Assembly: GCA_002399265.1 (NCBI GenBank)
Contig: DHDG01000001.1
Span: 5,868 to 23,739 of the forward strand
From: Firmicutes bacterium UBA4882
GTDB lineage: Bacteria; Bacillota; UBA4882
Direction: 5' to 3'
DNA: 17,872 nt
A model generated the notes under the pieces. It was not told where the DNA came from. It did no database searches and was given only the letters and a program-made list of their open reading frames with translations. Positions 1 through 7,359 of this stretch are shown here, piece by piece (position 1 is the stretch's first letter; the number at the start of each line of letters is the position of its first letter). Both the position numbers and the translations under genes were made by a program.

Positions 1-1031
1 GCGTTAGCGCTCTTTTGGCCAACCGGCTTAGTTGAGCCGCAACCTGAATACCAGGCATAGTCTCCGAATACTGTTGAAAGAACTGCTTCGGGATCTGTTG
101 AATAACAGGGGCCACTGGTATCACCGCTGACATGATCCCCGGGCGTCCAAACAGAGCCATCCTGATAGCGCGCAGCCAGCTGCCATTCGCCGCTGGTGGG
201 CAGGCGGAAGCCTTTAGCGCCTGAGTCGGGAACTACAGCATCGCAGGCTGCCCCAGCGGTAGCATCGCGAATGGGATTACCGCCCGATTTGTATACGCAG
301 CTTAAACTCATCCCACTTTGAGCATTATAATACTCAGTCAACGCGTTACACCAGACCAAAGCGTCCCTCCAACTGACAGTCGTCACCGGTTCTTGGGACG
401 CACTGGTTGGAGCGGCACCGATGGTACCATCATGACCTTCTCTTCCGGGGTTGGCAAAAGTATAACCGTGGCCGTCAGTTGTCGCCCAGGTATAAACCTT
501 GTGCCACAACTCATAGGTCACTTCGGTCTCCGCAATCCAAAACGGATTCGTTACGTCAACCGGACCGGGCAATTTTTCATCTTCCGATATCACATTGTCG
601 TCTGAGATAAAACTGCCACTGGGGGCGTAGCGCATATCAAAGACTACGCCGCCCACCGTATAAGTGCCTTTTTCACCTGGGGTGGGATCGGTAGGATCCG
701 GAGGGACTGTGACTTCTTCCACCAAATAAATATCCTTGGTAATTGTCTTGCCAGCCTCAATTTTGACAGAAGCGGTATAAGTCTTATACCCTTCCGCTTG
801 TACCGTCAAGGTTTTGTCCCCAATGGATACGTCAGTAAACTGGTATTGGCCATTGGTAACGGTAATTGAGGAGGCGCCGGTCAGCGTGACAACGACGCTT
901 CCTGTAATCAGTTCTTTAGTAGTATCATCATAGATTTTTCCGCCCAATTGCCCTTTTTTAGTGCCGCAGCCGGAGAGGGTGACGACCAGTATCAAGGTGG
1001 CAAACAATATAACGAACAAGGGTTTTTTCAA
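1..1031 (-). CDS. Lipoprotein with beta stalk and FGE-sulfatase (SUMF1-like) domain, 3' part outside window
   Basis: A TTG start at 1031 sits about 10 nt after an AAAGGAGG ribosome binding site. The frame is open for 343 codons to the left edge, so the C-terminus is missing. The N-terminus is a lipoprotein signal peptide with a canonical lipobox LSGC. Residues about 28-105 form a carboxypeptidase-regulatory-like or PEGA-like beta domain (GKIYDD..., NGQYQF, AEGYKTYTASV). From about 125 comes an FGE-sulfatase/C-type-lectin-like domain, recognised by TEVTYELW, VSWRDALVWCNALTEYYN and GFRLPTSGEWQLAAR. It lies 35 bases downstream of a same-strand paralogue and is probably co-transcribed with it. 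The stalk is nearly identical to the paralogue while the head is much more divergent. The visible part lacks the region where true formylglycine-generating enzymes carry their cysteine pair, so catalysis cannot be judged. A cell-surface display or binding role is more likely than sulfatase maturation. Confidence 0.85.
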   Translation of the reverse strand, partial: MKKPLFVILFATLILVVTLSGCGTKKGQLGGKIYDDTTKELITGSVVVTLTGASSITVTNGQYQFTDVSIGDKTLTVQAEGYKTYTASVKIEAGKTITKDIYLVEEVTVPPDPTDPTPGEKGTYTVGGVVFDMRYAPSGSFISDDNVISEDEKLPGPVDVTNPFWIAETEVTYELWHKVYTWATTDGHGYTFANPGREGHDGTIGAAPTSASQEPVTTVSWRDALVWCNALTEYYNAQSGMSLSCVYKSGGNPIRDATAGAACDAVVPDSGAKGFRLPTSGEWQLAARYQDGSVWTPGDHVSGDTSGPCYSTDPEAVLSTVFGDYAWYSGCGSTKPVGQKSAN

Positions 1032-1066
1032 CTCTGGCAAACCTCCTTTTAACCTATAGCTCTATC

Positions 1067-2257
1067 CTAACTTTTGGTTCTCACCGGGCGAAAACCGTTA
1101 TAGCCGTGGGCGTTTTGAGGATAAGTGTTTTGCATGTAACCGATCCGCTGATAATTGGAGGCATTGAACCAACTCCCGCCGCGCATGACGCGGTAAGTGC
1201 CTAAAGGTCCGGGATTCGAGGCAAAACACCACTCCCACACATTCCCACTCATATCATAAATGCCCAGTGTGTTCGCTTCTTTTTCGCCGACCGGGTGTGT
1301 AGAATCACCGCTATTATCCGAGTGCCAGCCAACCGCATCAGTGGCGTCTGCGTCGGTATACGATCCGGTCGCCCCGCTGGCGGAATTCCCTTTTGTAAAG
1401 TAGGGGTTGCTGAAACCGTCTACCGTATTAGTTGAGTCATTCCCGCGAAACCGCCCCGCCAATTCCCATTCCATGCTGGTTGGCAAGCGGAAACCATTAG
1501 CATTTTCGGCAATCACATTGTCGCAAACGCTCACATTTTCATCCCTGGAGTCCCGAACGATTTGTCCTTCATAGGTATAAACACATGCCAGATTCGTAGT
1601 GTTTTGATCATTATAGTATTCAGTCAGGGCATTGCACCAAACCATGGCATCCCGCCAATTGATGGTTGTTACAGGGTGCTGATCGGTTTTGGGCCCTGGC
1701 TCCCGACTGCCACCCATCTGGCCTGCGTTTTGGAAATGATATTGTCCGACGCCTCTGTCGTCACTGGTCGCCCAATCGTAAATTCTTTTCCACAACTCAT
1801 AAGTAACTTGGTATTTGGCCACATAATAGGGGTAGTTTACTTCGGCGCAAGTAGTTGAATCATTAGTACCCGCTGGAAAGCTGGTCACACCCGGCACCAA
1901 GGCCTCTGCAATGGAAAAAGCGAGTCCCGGAGAATCGGTGCCTTGCACCAGATGAACATCTTTGGTAATTGTCTGATCTGCCTTAATATGGACTGAAGCG
2001 GTATAAGTCTTGTATCCCTCTGCTTGTATCATCAAAGTCTTTTCCCCGGCAGGCACATCAATAAATTGATACTGTCCATTGGTTACTGTGATTGAAGTTT
2101 CGCCGGTAAGCGTAACGACGACGCTCCCTGTAACCAGTTCCTTAGTAGTATCATCATAGATTTTTCCGGATAATTGTCCTTTTGGCTCGCCACATCCGGA
2201 ACTTCCTGCCAGCAAGATTGCCAACAACACCAACAAAAATCGGACTTGCTTGCGCAT
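1067..2257 (-). CDS. Lipoprotein with beta stalk and FGE-sulfatase (SUMF1-like) domain, 396 aa
   Basis: The ATG at 2257 follows GAGGAGG by 6 nt. The signal peptide (residues 1-21) ends in GSSGC, with Cys22 as the likely lipidation site, a less canonical lipobox than in the paralogue downstream. Residues about 28-105 are a carboxypeptidase-regulatory-like beta stalk. Residues about 125-396 are an FGE-sulfatase domain with INWRDAMVWCNALTEYYN, GFRLPTSMEWELAGR, GNVWEWC, the RGGSW box and a terminal GFRPVR. After RGGSW the sequence reads FNASNYQRIGY, without the two cysteines that genuine formylglycine-generating enzymes use, so I infer a non-catalytic C-type-lectin-like fold. It is exported and membrane-anchored. 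It lies first in a tandem pair, with the paralogue starting 35 bases downstream. The C-terminal segment is rich in Asn and Tyr, as in variable lectin-fold proteins, but no reverse transcriptase or template repeat is in the window. Confidence 0.9.
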   Translation of the reverse strand: MRKQVRFLLVLLAILLAGSSGCGEPKGQLSGKIYDDTTKELVTGSVVVTLTGETSITVTNGQYQFIDVPAGEKTLMIQAEGYKTYTASVHIKADQTITKDVHLVQGTDSPGLAFSIAEALVPGVTSFPAGTNDSTTCAEVNYPYYVAKYQVTYELWKRIYDWATSDDRGVGQYHFQNAGQMGGSREPGPKTDQHPVTTINWRDAMVWCNALTEYYNDQNTTNLACVYTYEGQIVRDSRDENVSVCDNVIAENANGFRLPTSMEWELAGRFRGNDSTNTVDGFSNPYFTKGNSASGATGSYTDADATDAVGWHSDNSGDSTHPVGEKEANTLGIYDMSGNVWEWCFASNPGPLGTYRVMRGGSWFNASNYQRIGYMQNTYPQNAHGYNGFRPVRTKS

Positions 2258-2457
2258 GCTTTTCCTCCTCTGTGATTGTTACTAAAGGGTTACCTGAGTT
2301 GTTCCATTCCCAGGGGGACCAAGGGAAGGCTGAGAGCGTTTTCGGAAATGGAATATGAAGGCTTTTTCGAAAGGTAAATAGCTGTTGATGTAGAATTTCC
2401 AAAAGTACCTATTTGTTCCTTTTGCCAGACCCTGTTACTAGTATTGCGATCTGAGCC

Positions 2458-2488
2458 TTGCCAACCTGAACCTTAGCAATACTATACT
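2458..2488 (+). promoter_or_regulatory. Possible sigma-A-type promoter for the solute-binding protein gene
   Basis: TTGCCA (2458-2463) and TATACT (2483-2488) are separated by 19 bases, longer than the ideal 17. It lies in the otherwise gene-free stretch 2258-2590 between divergent genes. Downstream are three direct copies of GGGTGATT (2518, 2541, 2553) that would fall in the 5' leader. Weak evidence from consensus matching only. Confidence 0.3.
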
Positions 2489-2590
2489 GTTTTTTCAGTT
2501 CAGTGTCGTCACCCCAAGGGTGATTAGAAGATACCAAGAAGGGTGATTTTTAGGGTGATTTTCTCAGAATGCCTGCATGGCTTATCCAAA

Positions 2591-3979
2591 ATGATGGGGG
2601 TATTCCTGACGAAAAATAAGCTGATCATGATGACACTAGGCATTATAGTGCTTCTTTCTCTCTGTGGTTGCGGAAGAGGAAAGCTTGATCCGAAAAATCC
2701 GGTAACCATCACCATGTGGCATAATTACGGCGGCCAAATGCAAAGCGCTATGGACGAGCTGGTAGAAGAGTTTAACAGCTCTATAGGAAGGCAGAAAGGA
2801 ATCATTATCAGTATCACTTCTATCTCCGCCTCCAAGGATATCCAGGAAAAGCTTTTTATGATCGCCGCGGGCGATCCCGGTGCTCCCGCAATGCCCAATC
2901 TAGTAACTGCGTATCCAAAAACCGCTCTAATCTTATCCAGACAAGGTTTATTAGCCTCTCTGGACGATCAATTCACAGACAGAGAAGTTAAGGCTTACTT
3001 GCCACAATTTATTGAGGAAGGCAGACTTCCGGACGGCAAACTTTACGTGTTTCCGGTTGCCAAGTCCACTGAGGTTCTTTTCCTCAATCGAACCTTATTT
3101 GACCGTTTTAGTACAGCTGCCGGCATTACCCTTGACAATCTTACTACTTTCGAGGGGATTGCCCAGACCGCGATCAGGTATCATGAATGGACAGATTCCC
3201 TTACTCCCAACGTAGCGAATGATGGCAAGGCTTTTTTCACCGCTGACTCCTGGCTTAATATTGCTCATGTTGGTATCGCTCAGTTAGGGGGGGAATTTAT
3301 GACTCCCGATTACCTGAATATCGCGTCGACGGATTTTCGGCGGATTTGGGATGCTACCATTTTACCGACACTTACGGGCGGTTACGCGATCGCCGGCGGC
3401 TATTCTTCTGATCTCATGAAGACAGGCGAGATCGTCTGCTCAATCGGATCAACGGCGGGCATTCTTTTTTATGGCGATCACATCACCTATCCGGATAATA
3501 CTACTGAAGCTGCCACTTTTAGTATCTTACCCTATCCGGTTTTTGCCGGGGGCAAGAGAATAGCCATCCAACGGGGTGGAGGTATGTGCGTTGCCCGCTC
3601 TTCACCAGAGAATGAATACGCCGCAGCCCTATTTTTGAAATGGCTTGTCCAACCGAAACAGAATATGCACTTCGTTTCTTCCACCGGCTACTTGCCGGTA
3701 ACTAAGGCTGCCTTTGAAAAATCTATAGAACAGGAGATTGCCAGCGTCGAAAACGAGAGCATTAAAGAGTTGCTGAAAACGGTCATGCAAATGTATGCGG
3801 AATATACTTTTCTAATTCCGCCGAACTATGACCGTTTGGACGAGTTGAGTAAGGCATATGAAACCAGGTTCAAGCAAGCTGCTCTGGAAGGAAGAGCAAT
3901 TGTCTTGCGGGAAAACCAAGCGGCTTCGGTTATTAGTGAGCACCTTTATCGTGCCTTTATCGGTTTTGGAGAAAGATGA
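2591..3979 (+). CDS. Extracellular solute-binding lipoprotein, family 1 (SBP_bac_1)
   Basis: This is a periplasmic/extracellular substrate-binding lipoprotein of the MalE/UgpB-like family. I place the start at the double ATG 2591/2594 because it gives a compact lipoprotein signal peptide. In-frame GTG codons at 2543 and 2555 would add an implausible N-terminal extension, and no start here has a strong ribosome binding site. The hydrophobic segment ends at LSLCGCG, so Cys25 or Cys27 is the likely lipidation site. The mature protein opens with VTITMWHNYGGQM, the typical first strand of this family, followed by MIAAGDPGAPAMPNLV and, later, the EYAAALFLKWLVQP segment seen in sugar and glycerol-phosphate binding proteins. 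Total length (about 462 aa) is normal. No permease or ATPase lies nearby. Instead a membrane-bound LuxR-type protein starts 21 bases downstream, so the protein may present its ligand to that sensor. The ligand is unknown. Confidence 0.88.
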   Translation: MMGVFLTKNKLIMMTLGIIVLLSLCGCGRGKLDPKNPVTITMWHNYGGQMQSAMDELVEEFNSSIGRQKGIIISITSISASKDIQEKLFMIAAGDPGAPAMPNLVTAYPKTALILSRQGLLASLDDQFTDREVKAYLPQFIEEGRLPDGKLYVFPVAKSTEVLFLNRTLFDRFSTAAGITLDNLTTFEGIAQTAIRYHEWTDSLTPNVANDGKAFFTADSWLNIAHVGIAQLGGEFMTPDYLNIASTDFRRIWDATILPTLTGGYAIAGGYSSDLMKTGEIVCSIGSTAGILFYGDHITYPDNTTEAATFSILPYPVFAGGKRIAIQRGGGMCVARSSPENEYAAALFLKWLVQPKQNMHFVSSTGYLPVTKAAFEKSIEQEIASVENESIKELLKTVMQMYAEYTFLIPPNYDRLDELSKAYETRFKQAALEGRAIVLRENQAASVISEHLYRAFIGFGER

Positions 3980-4000
3980 GGAAGGAAATGGAACGCAAAG

Positions 4001-5647
4001 ATGGCTAAACCCGTAAACTCTTTTAGAAAAGTGCTTACTGGAATGCAGCTATTAGGAAAGCTTGGACCTTCCCTGCAAAGGCGGTCATTTGTGTTTTTCC
4101 TTTTCTTTCTGATTGCCGTGATGTCAGGGCTTTTATTGATTCTGTTTTCTACCGGGGTTTTTTCTGTTGAACGCAATAAGTTTCGGATTTTTTTACAGAA
4201 CGAGCTGGGGCATGCTGCGCAAAGTGTGGAGCAAGAGTATGGGGTTCTTTCTGTAGAAGGTGTCCTGTTGGCAGAACGATTGTCAAAGCAGATTGAAATT
4301 ACGCTGGATACCTTTGGCTTAAATCCTGCTGACCTGAAAAACAACCCTCAATGCCTGGAGCCCCTCCTTGGCCAAACGGTGGGGCTGCTGAGGGCGGCTC
4401 TCGAAAAAAACAAAAGCAGCGGGGTTTTTCTGACCTTGAACGCTACTGTCAATCCTTCGTTAATTACTGCGGAGAGTTCACGCGCTGGGCTGTTTCTGAA
4501 GAATATGGAACCAAATGTCATCAACATCACTTTTCCCACGATCCGTCTTTTAAAGGGACCCATTTCAATTGCGAGACAAGAAGACCTTGACTTATTACCA
4601 CAATGGCAAATGGAGTTCAGTGTCCAGCCCGGTGATTTTTTCTTTACCACAATTAATGGCGCAACGGAAAGTGATCTGCCTCTGTCGCGTTTATACTACT
4701 GGGATCCCGGTTGCCTGATGACGGGCTGCTATAATAAAGCCATGTTATTATGTGCGCCACTCATTGCCTCGGACGGGACAATTATTGGCGTTTGTGGGTT
4801 TGAAGTTAGCGCGATGCTCTTTAAGCTACAACATACCCCCGCCAGCTCGCCCTACACACGCGCCTTCACCATGCTCGCCCCCCTGGTAGATAATACCTTA
4901 GATACGTCTAGAGCATTATACGCCGGTCATTTTGCCGCCGCGCCTTCCGGCGATGACGGTTTTTTATCCATTAAGAATCCGGTAGCAGGCATCTTCAGCT
5001 ATGTGTCTCCGAACGGGACTATTTATTCCGGCTTGCATCACGATATTAATCTGTACCCGAAAGGATCTGTGTTTTCCGGTAATCAGTGGGCCCTGGCTGT
5101 CTTGATACCGAATCGGGATCTAGCGGTCAAGTTTATCCGGCAAAGCCGTCCGATACAGATTTTACTTCTGGCATTGTTCATCTTCGGCGTGGGAGCAGCG
5201 GCATTACTCAGCCGCAGACACGTGGCACCGGTGGTCGATGCTTTACGAAAGGTAAAAACCGGCAAGGTCACACATCATAAAAAAACCAACATCCAGGAAA
5301 TCGACGACCTAATGGCCTTTTTAGCAACGCAAGACGAATCGGACGCCTTAGAATCCGACGCCCTCTTGGTGCAGGCAGAAGAAATGACGCAGATTTCCCC
5401 CTTGGTTCAGAGCTTTATCGAAAATGTCAAGACTCTTTCTCCAGCTGAGCGAAACGTATTCGAACTTTATTTGCAGGGGTACACCGCCAAGGAGATCACC
5501 GATAAGCTGTGCATCTCCATCAATACCATTAAGACTCATAACAAGCGCATCTACTATAAACTAAATGTCAGCTCCCGCAAAGAACTATTGCTTTACGTAA
5601 AAATGATCCAAGGGGAGAACCATAAGACGGCGGATGATGCGGATTAG
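4001..5647 (+). CDS. Membrane-anchored sensor with cytoplasmic LuxR-type HTH, 548 aa
   Basis: A one-component transmembrane regulator, as read from its layout. A short cytoplasmic N-terminus leads to TM1 (about residues 29-51). A long extracytoplasmic region (about 52-383) resembles double-Cache sensor domains, with an LSRLYYWDPG...GCYNKAMLLCAPLI segment and IIGVCGFEVS typical of the second Cache subdomain. TM2 is at about 385-404. A short HAMP-like piece follows (about 409-445, ending in IQEIDDLMAFLA), then a low-complexity linker. The GerE/LuxR HTH occupies about 479-535 (LSPAERNVFELYLQGYTAKEI, then SINTIKTHNKRIYYKLNVSSRKELL). There is no kinase or receiver domain, so signal transfer must be direct from membrane to DNA-binding domain. 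It starts 21 bases after the binding-protein gene, with GGAAGG-like purines upstream at a long spacing, so translational coupling is likely. The gene ends 39 bases before a convergent gene, and I see no clear terminator between them. Confidence 0.85.
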   Translation: MAKPVNSFRKVLTGMQLLGKLGPSLQRRSFVFFLFFLIAVMSGLLLILFSTGVFSVERNKFRIFLQNELGHAAQSVEQEYGVLSVEGVLLAERLSKQIEITLDTFGLNPADLKNNPQCLEPLLGQTVGLLRAALEKNKSSGVFLTLNATVNPSLITAESSRAGLFLKNMEPNVINITFPTIRLLKGPISIARQEDLDLLPQWQMEFSVQPGDFFFTTINGATESDLPLSRLYYWDPGCLMTGCYNKAMLLCAPLIASDGTIIGVCGFEVSAMLFKLQHTPASSPYTRAFTMLAPLVDNTLDTSRALYAGHFAAAPSGDDGFLSIKNPVAGIFSYVSPNGTIYSGLHHDINLYPKGSVFSGNQWALAVLIPNRDLAVKFIRQSRPIQILLLALFIFGVGAAALLSRRHVAPVVDALRKVKTGKVTHHKKTNIQEIDDLMAFLATQDESDALESDALLVQAEEMTQISPLVQSFIENVKTLSPAERNVFELYLQGYTAKEITDKLCISINTIKTHNKRIYYKLNVSSRKELLLYVKMIQGENHKTADDAD

Positions 5648-5686
5648 GCGGCGATCCGTGAAAAACAATCGCATTGGTGTTACAAG

Positions 5687-6505
5687 CTACCGAGTGCTGA
5701 ATAATTCGGCCACAGCTACTTCCAAGCCTGCAAAAAACACCGACTGAGCGGTTCGGACCGGTTGGGCCGATTGGACCGGTTGCCTCGATTGGTCCGGCGG
5801 GCCCGCTTCATAAATCCGGTAGTCCTCGATTTCGCAGTTATCCAGGCGATAGACAATAATGTTTTGCTTCTTTGGATCTATGATCCAGTATTCCTGCACT
5901 CCGGACAGGCGATAGGTGTTGAGTTTTTTGATCATGTCCTTAGCACGGGTGCTTTTGGAAAGGATCTCGACGACCAGAGTGGGTGTCCCCATATAGCGAT
6001 CCCTGTCGTTGACATTTCCCTCTAAATCACAAATCACCAGCAAATCCGGCTGACAGACATCCGGTTCTTGGATGCCCCGCTTGCGAAAATGAACATCAAA
6101 GGGGGCCAGGAACACCCTGCACTGCCCAACCTTGCATTGCTTCTGAGCGTCAAAATAGTTGTGGAATATGAGATATAATTTGCCGAGGATTTCCTGATGC
6201 GTAATACTCGGCGAGCCCAAGACGTAGATTTCCCCATCAATGAACTCCATTCTCAGCTCGCTTTTTTCATAGATCTGCATGAACTCCTCGTACGACACTT
6301 TCTTGCCGTCGTATTGATAATCCAATGCCCTTTCGCGCACGGCAAGATACTGCTCAAAATCCGTAACATATGGCGTCAATCTGGCCACTTTATTTCCATT
6401 CCTGGTGATGACTACTTCATTGAACTCTTCGACAAAGGCAAGATACTTCCCAAAATTCTGTTTTAGCTCCGTCGCAGTCACAACAGATTTCTCCTGACTT
6501 CCCAT
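5687..6505 (-). CDS. Phd/YefM-like antitoxin domain fused to Uma2-family (DUF820) nuclease domain
   Basis: Residues about 7-50 (VVTATELKQNFGKYLAFVEE, then VVITRNGNKVARLTPY) match the Phd/YefM 'prevent-host-death' fold, which in toxin-antitoxin systems binds DNA and neutralises a toxin. Residues about 68-236 match the Uma2/DUF820 PD-(D/E)XK nuclease-like family: MEFIDGEIYVLGSPSITHQEI, the EPDVCQPDLLVI acidic motif, PTLVVEILSKST (Glu180) and a Lys-rich helix, then SGVQEYWIIDPKKQ. A spacer of three-residue repeats (about 238-255, DQS-RQP-VQS-AQP-VRT-AQS) precedes the last strand and helix. The ATG at 6505 follows GGGGGTGATC. The promoter lies 18-46 bases upstream and is overlaid by a palindrome, consistent with autoregulation by the N-terminal domain. 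Nuclease activity and target are unproven. Uma2 proteins are abundant and functionally obscure. Confidence 0.88.
   Translation of the reverse strand: MGSQEKSVVTATELKQNFGKYLAFVEEFNEVVITRNGNKVARLTPYVTDFEQYLAVRERALDYQYDGKKVSYEEFMQIYEKSELRMEFIDGEIYVLGSPSITHQEILGKLYLIFHNYFDAQKQCKVGQCRVFLAPFDVHFRKRGIQEPDVCQPDLLVICDLEGNVNDRDRYMGTPTLVVEILSKSTRAKDMIKKLNTYRLSGVQEYWIIDPKKQNIIVYRLDNCEIEDYRIYEAGPPDQSRQPVQSAQPVRTAQSVFFAGLEVAVAELFSTR
5741..5803. repeat. 9-bp-period imperfect tandem repeat within the Uma2-fusion gene
   Basis: Seven consecutive 9-base units on the plus strand: CGACTGAGC, GGTTCGGAC, CGGTTGGGC, CGATTGGAC, CGGTTGCCT, CGATTGGTC, CGGCGGGCC. Read on the minus strand they encode the three-residue repeats (…QS, …QP) near the C-terminus of the Phd-Uma2 protein. 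The period keeps reading frame. It belongs with the tracts at 8465, 10649 and 11359. Confidence 0.75.
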
Positions 6506-6522
6506 GTGATCACCCCCAGAAA

Positions 6523-6551
6523 AGTATACCAGAAAGGAAATAATCGCACAA
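6523..6551 (-). promoter_or_regulatory. Promoter of the Phd-Uma2 fusion gene
   Basis: On the minus strand, a -35 box TTGTGC (6546-6551) and a -10 box TATACT (6523-6528) are separated by exactly 17 bases. Transcription would begin near 6516, about 11 bases before the ATG at 6505, leaving just room for the GGGGGTGATC ribosome binding site. The -35 box lies inside the palindrome at 6540-6568. Confidence 0.65.
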
Positions 6552-6568
6552 TATTATTGTGCGATTAT
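6540..6568. promoter_or_regulatory. Palindromic operator candidate plus a third half-site
   Basis: Two 14-base arms (6540-6553 and 6555-6568) are perfectly complementary around a single central base; each arm carries TCGCACAATA or its complement. A further half-site TTATTGTGCGAT occurs at 6597-6608. The palindrome overlaps the -35 of the Phd-Uma2 promoter, as expected for Phd-type autorepression. It could also act as a weak transcript end for the ABC permease gene that stops at 6622, but its AT-rich stem and lack of a T-run make that less likely. Confidence 0.65.
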
Positions 6569-6621
6569 GATAGGTAAGATGTACAGTTTACATTTGTTAT
6601 TGTGCGATCTCTTAAAAAAAT

Positions 6622-7359
6622 CTACTTAGCATCACTGCTCATTTTCCTCCGGAATACAATGACAGCTAATGCCAGTATACCGGTTGCGTAACCAATCACC
6701 CACCAGAGGTCCGGGAAAATGGCGGCATAATTGCCTGAAACAGCGGCCCTGGCGGCATTAACCGCATGCACAAAAGGCAGTGCGTCAGCCACAGTCTTGA
6801 AGGCTCCTCCCACCAAGTTCAGATCAAACCATGTGCCACTCAGCCAGGCACTCAAATTAGTCAGCAATGCGCCGCAAATACCGCCAACCTGTTTATCATT
6901 AAGCAGACTGCCTGCCAGTAGTCCGATAGCAATAAACAGGACTGCTGCGGGAATGAGCGTTATAAGTGCGATCAGTACATTGACTTTCACTGCCATGCCC
7001 AGGAAAAATGCAGCGCCAAAACAGACCATACTCTGCAAAATCGCCATCGGAAAAAGCGGCATGGTATATCCCAGAATAAAATCAGACGCCGACAGGGGCG
7101 AGGCAAATAAACGCATCAGAAATGATGTACCCCGGTCTTTGGCGATTAAGGTGCCAGAGAAAAGAGAGATAAAAGACAGGCCAAAAACTGCCAGACCAGG
7201 AGCAAGTTTTTCAATTTCAAACAGGCTGACTGGAATATTTGCCTGAATAGCAGAAAGCAGCAGCATCAAAACCAGGGGAAACCCAAGGCCAAAAGCCAGA
7301 TTGAGCGGATCTCTGAGCAATTCTTTACGATTGCGTGCAGCAAATGCCAATGATTTCAT
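6622..7359 (-). CDS. ABC-2 type transporter permease, 245 aa
   Basis: This is the membrane subunit of an ABC exporter. The protein opens with a short cytoplasmic stretch ending in RNRKELLRDPLNLAFGLGFPLVLMLL, the usual start of DrrB/YadH-like ABC-2 permeases. About six hydrophobic segments follow (near residues 25-42, 53-70, 92-125, 132-150, about 165-178 and 215-237). Its ATG overlaps the stop of the upstream ATPase gene by 4 bases (ATGA), so the two are translationally coupled and form one transporter, probably as a 2+2 complex. The substrate cannot be read from sequence. Members of this family move drugs, polysaccharides, lipids or peptides outwards. Confidence 0.88.
   Translation of the reverse strand: MKSLAFAARNRKELLRDPLNLAFGLGFPLVLMLLLSAIQANIPVSLFEIEKLAPGLAVFGLSFISLFSGTLIAKDRGTSFLMRLFASPLSASDFILGYTMPLFPMAILQSMVCFGAAFFLGMAVKVNVLIALITLIPAAVLFIAIGLLAGSLLNDKQVGGICGALLTNLSAWLSGTWFDLNLVGGAFKTVADALPFVHAVNAARAAVSGNYAAIFPDLWWVIGYATGILALAVIVFRRKMSSDAK

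Noticed and set aside
1067..2257. True formylglycine-generating enzyme (sulfatase-activating).
   Set aside because: The cysteine pair expected after RGGSW is missing, and the protein is a lipoprotein with a stalk and no sulfatase gene nearby.
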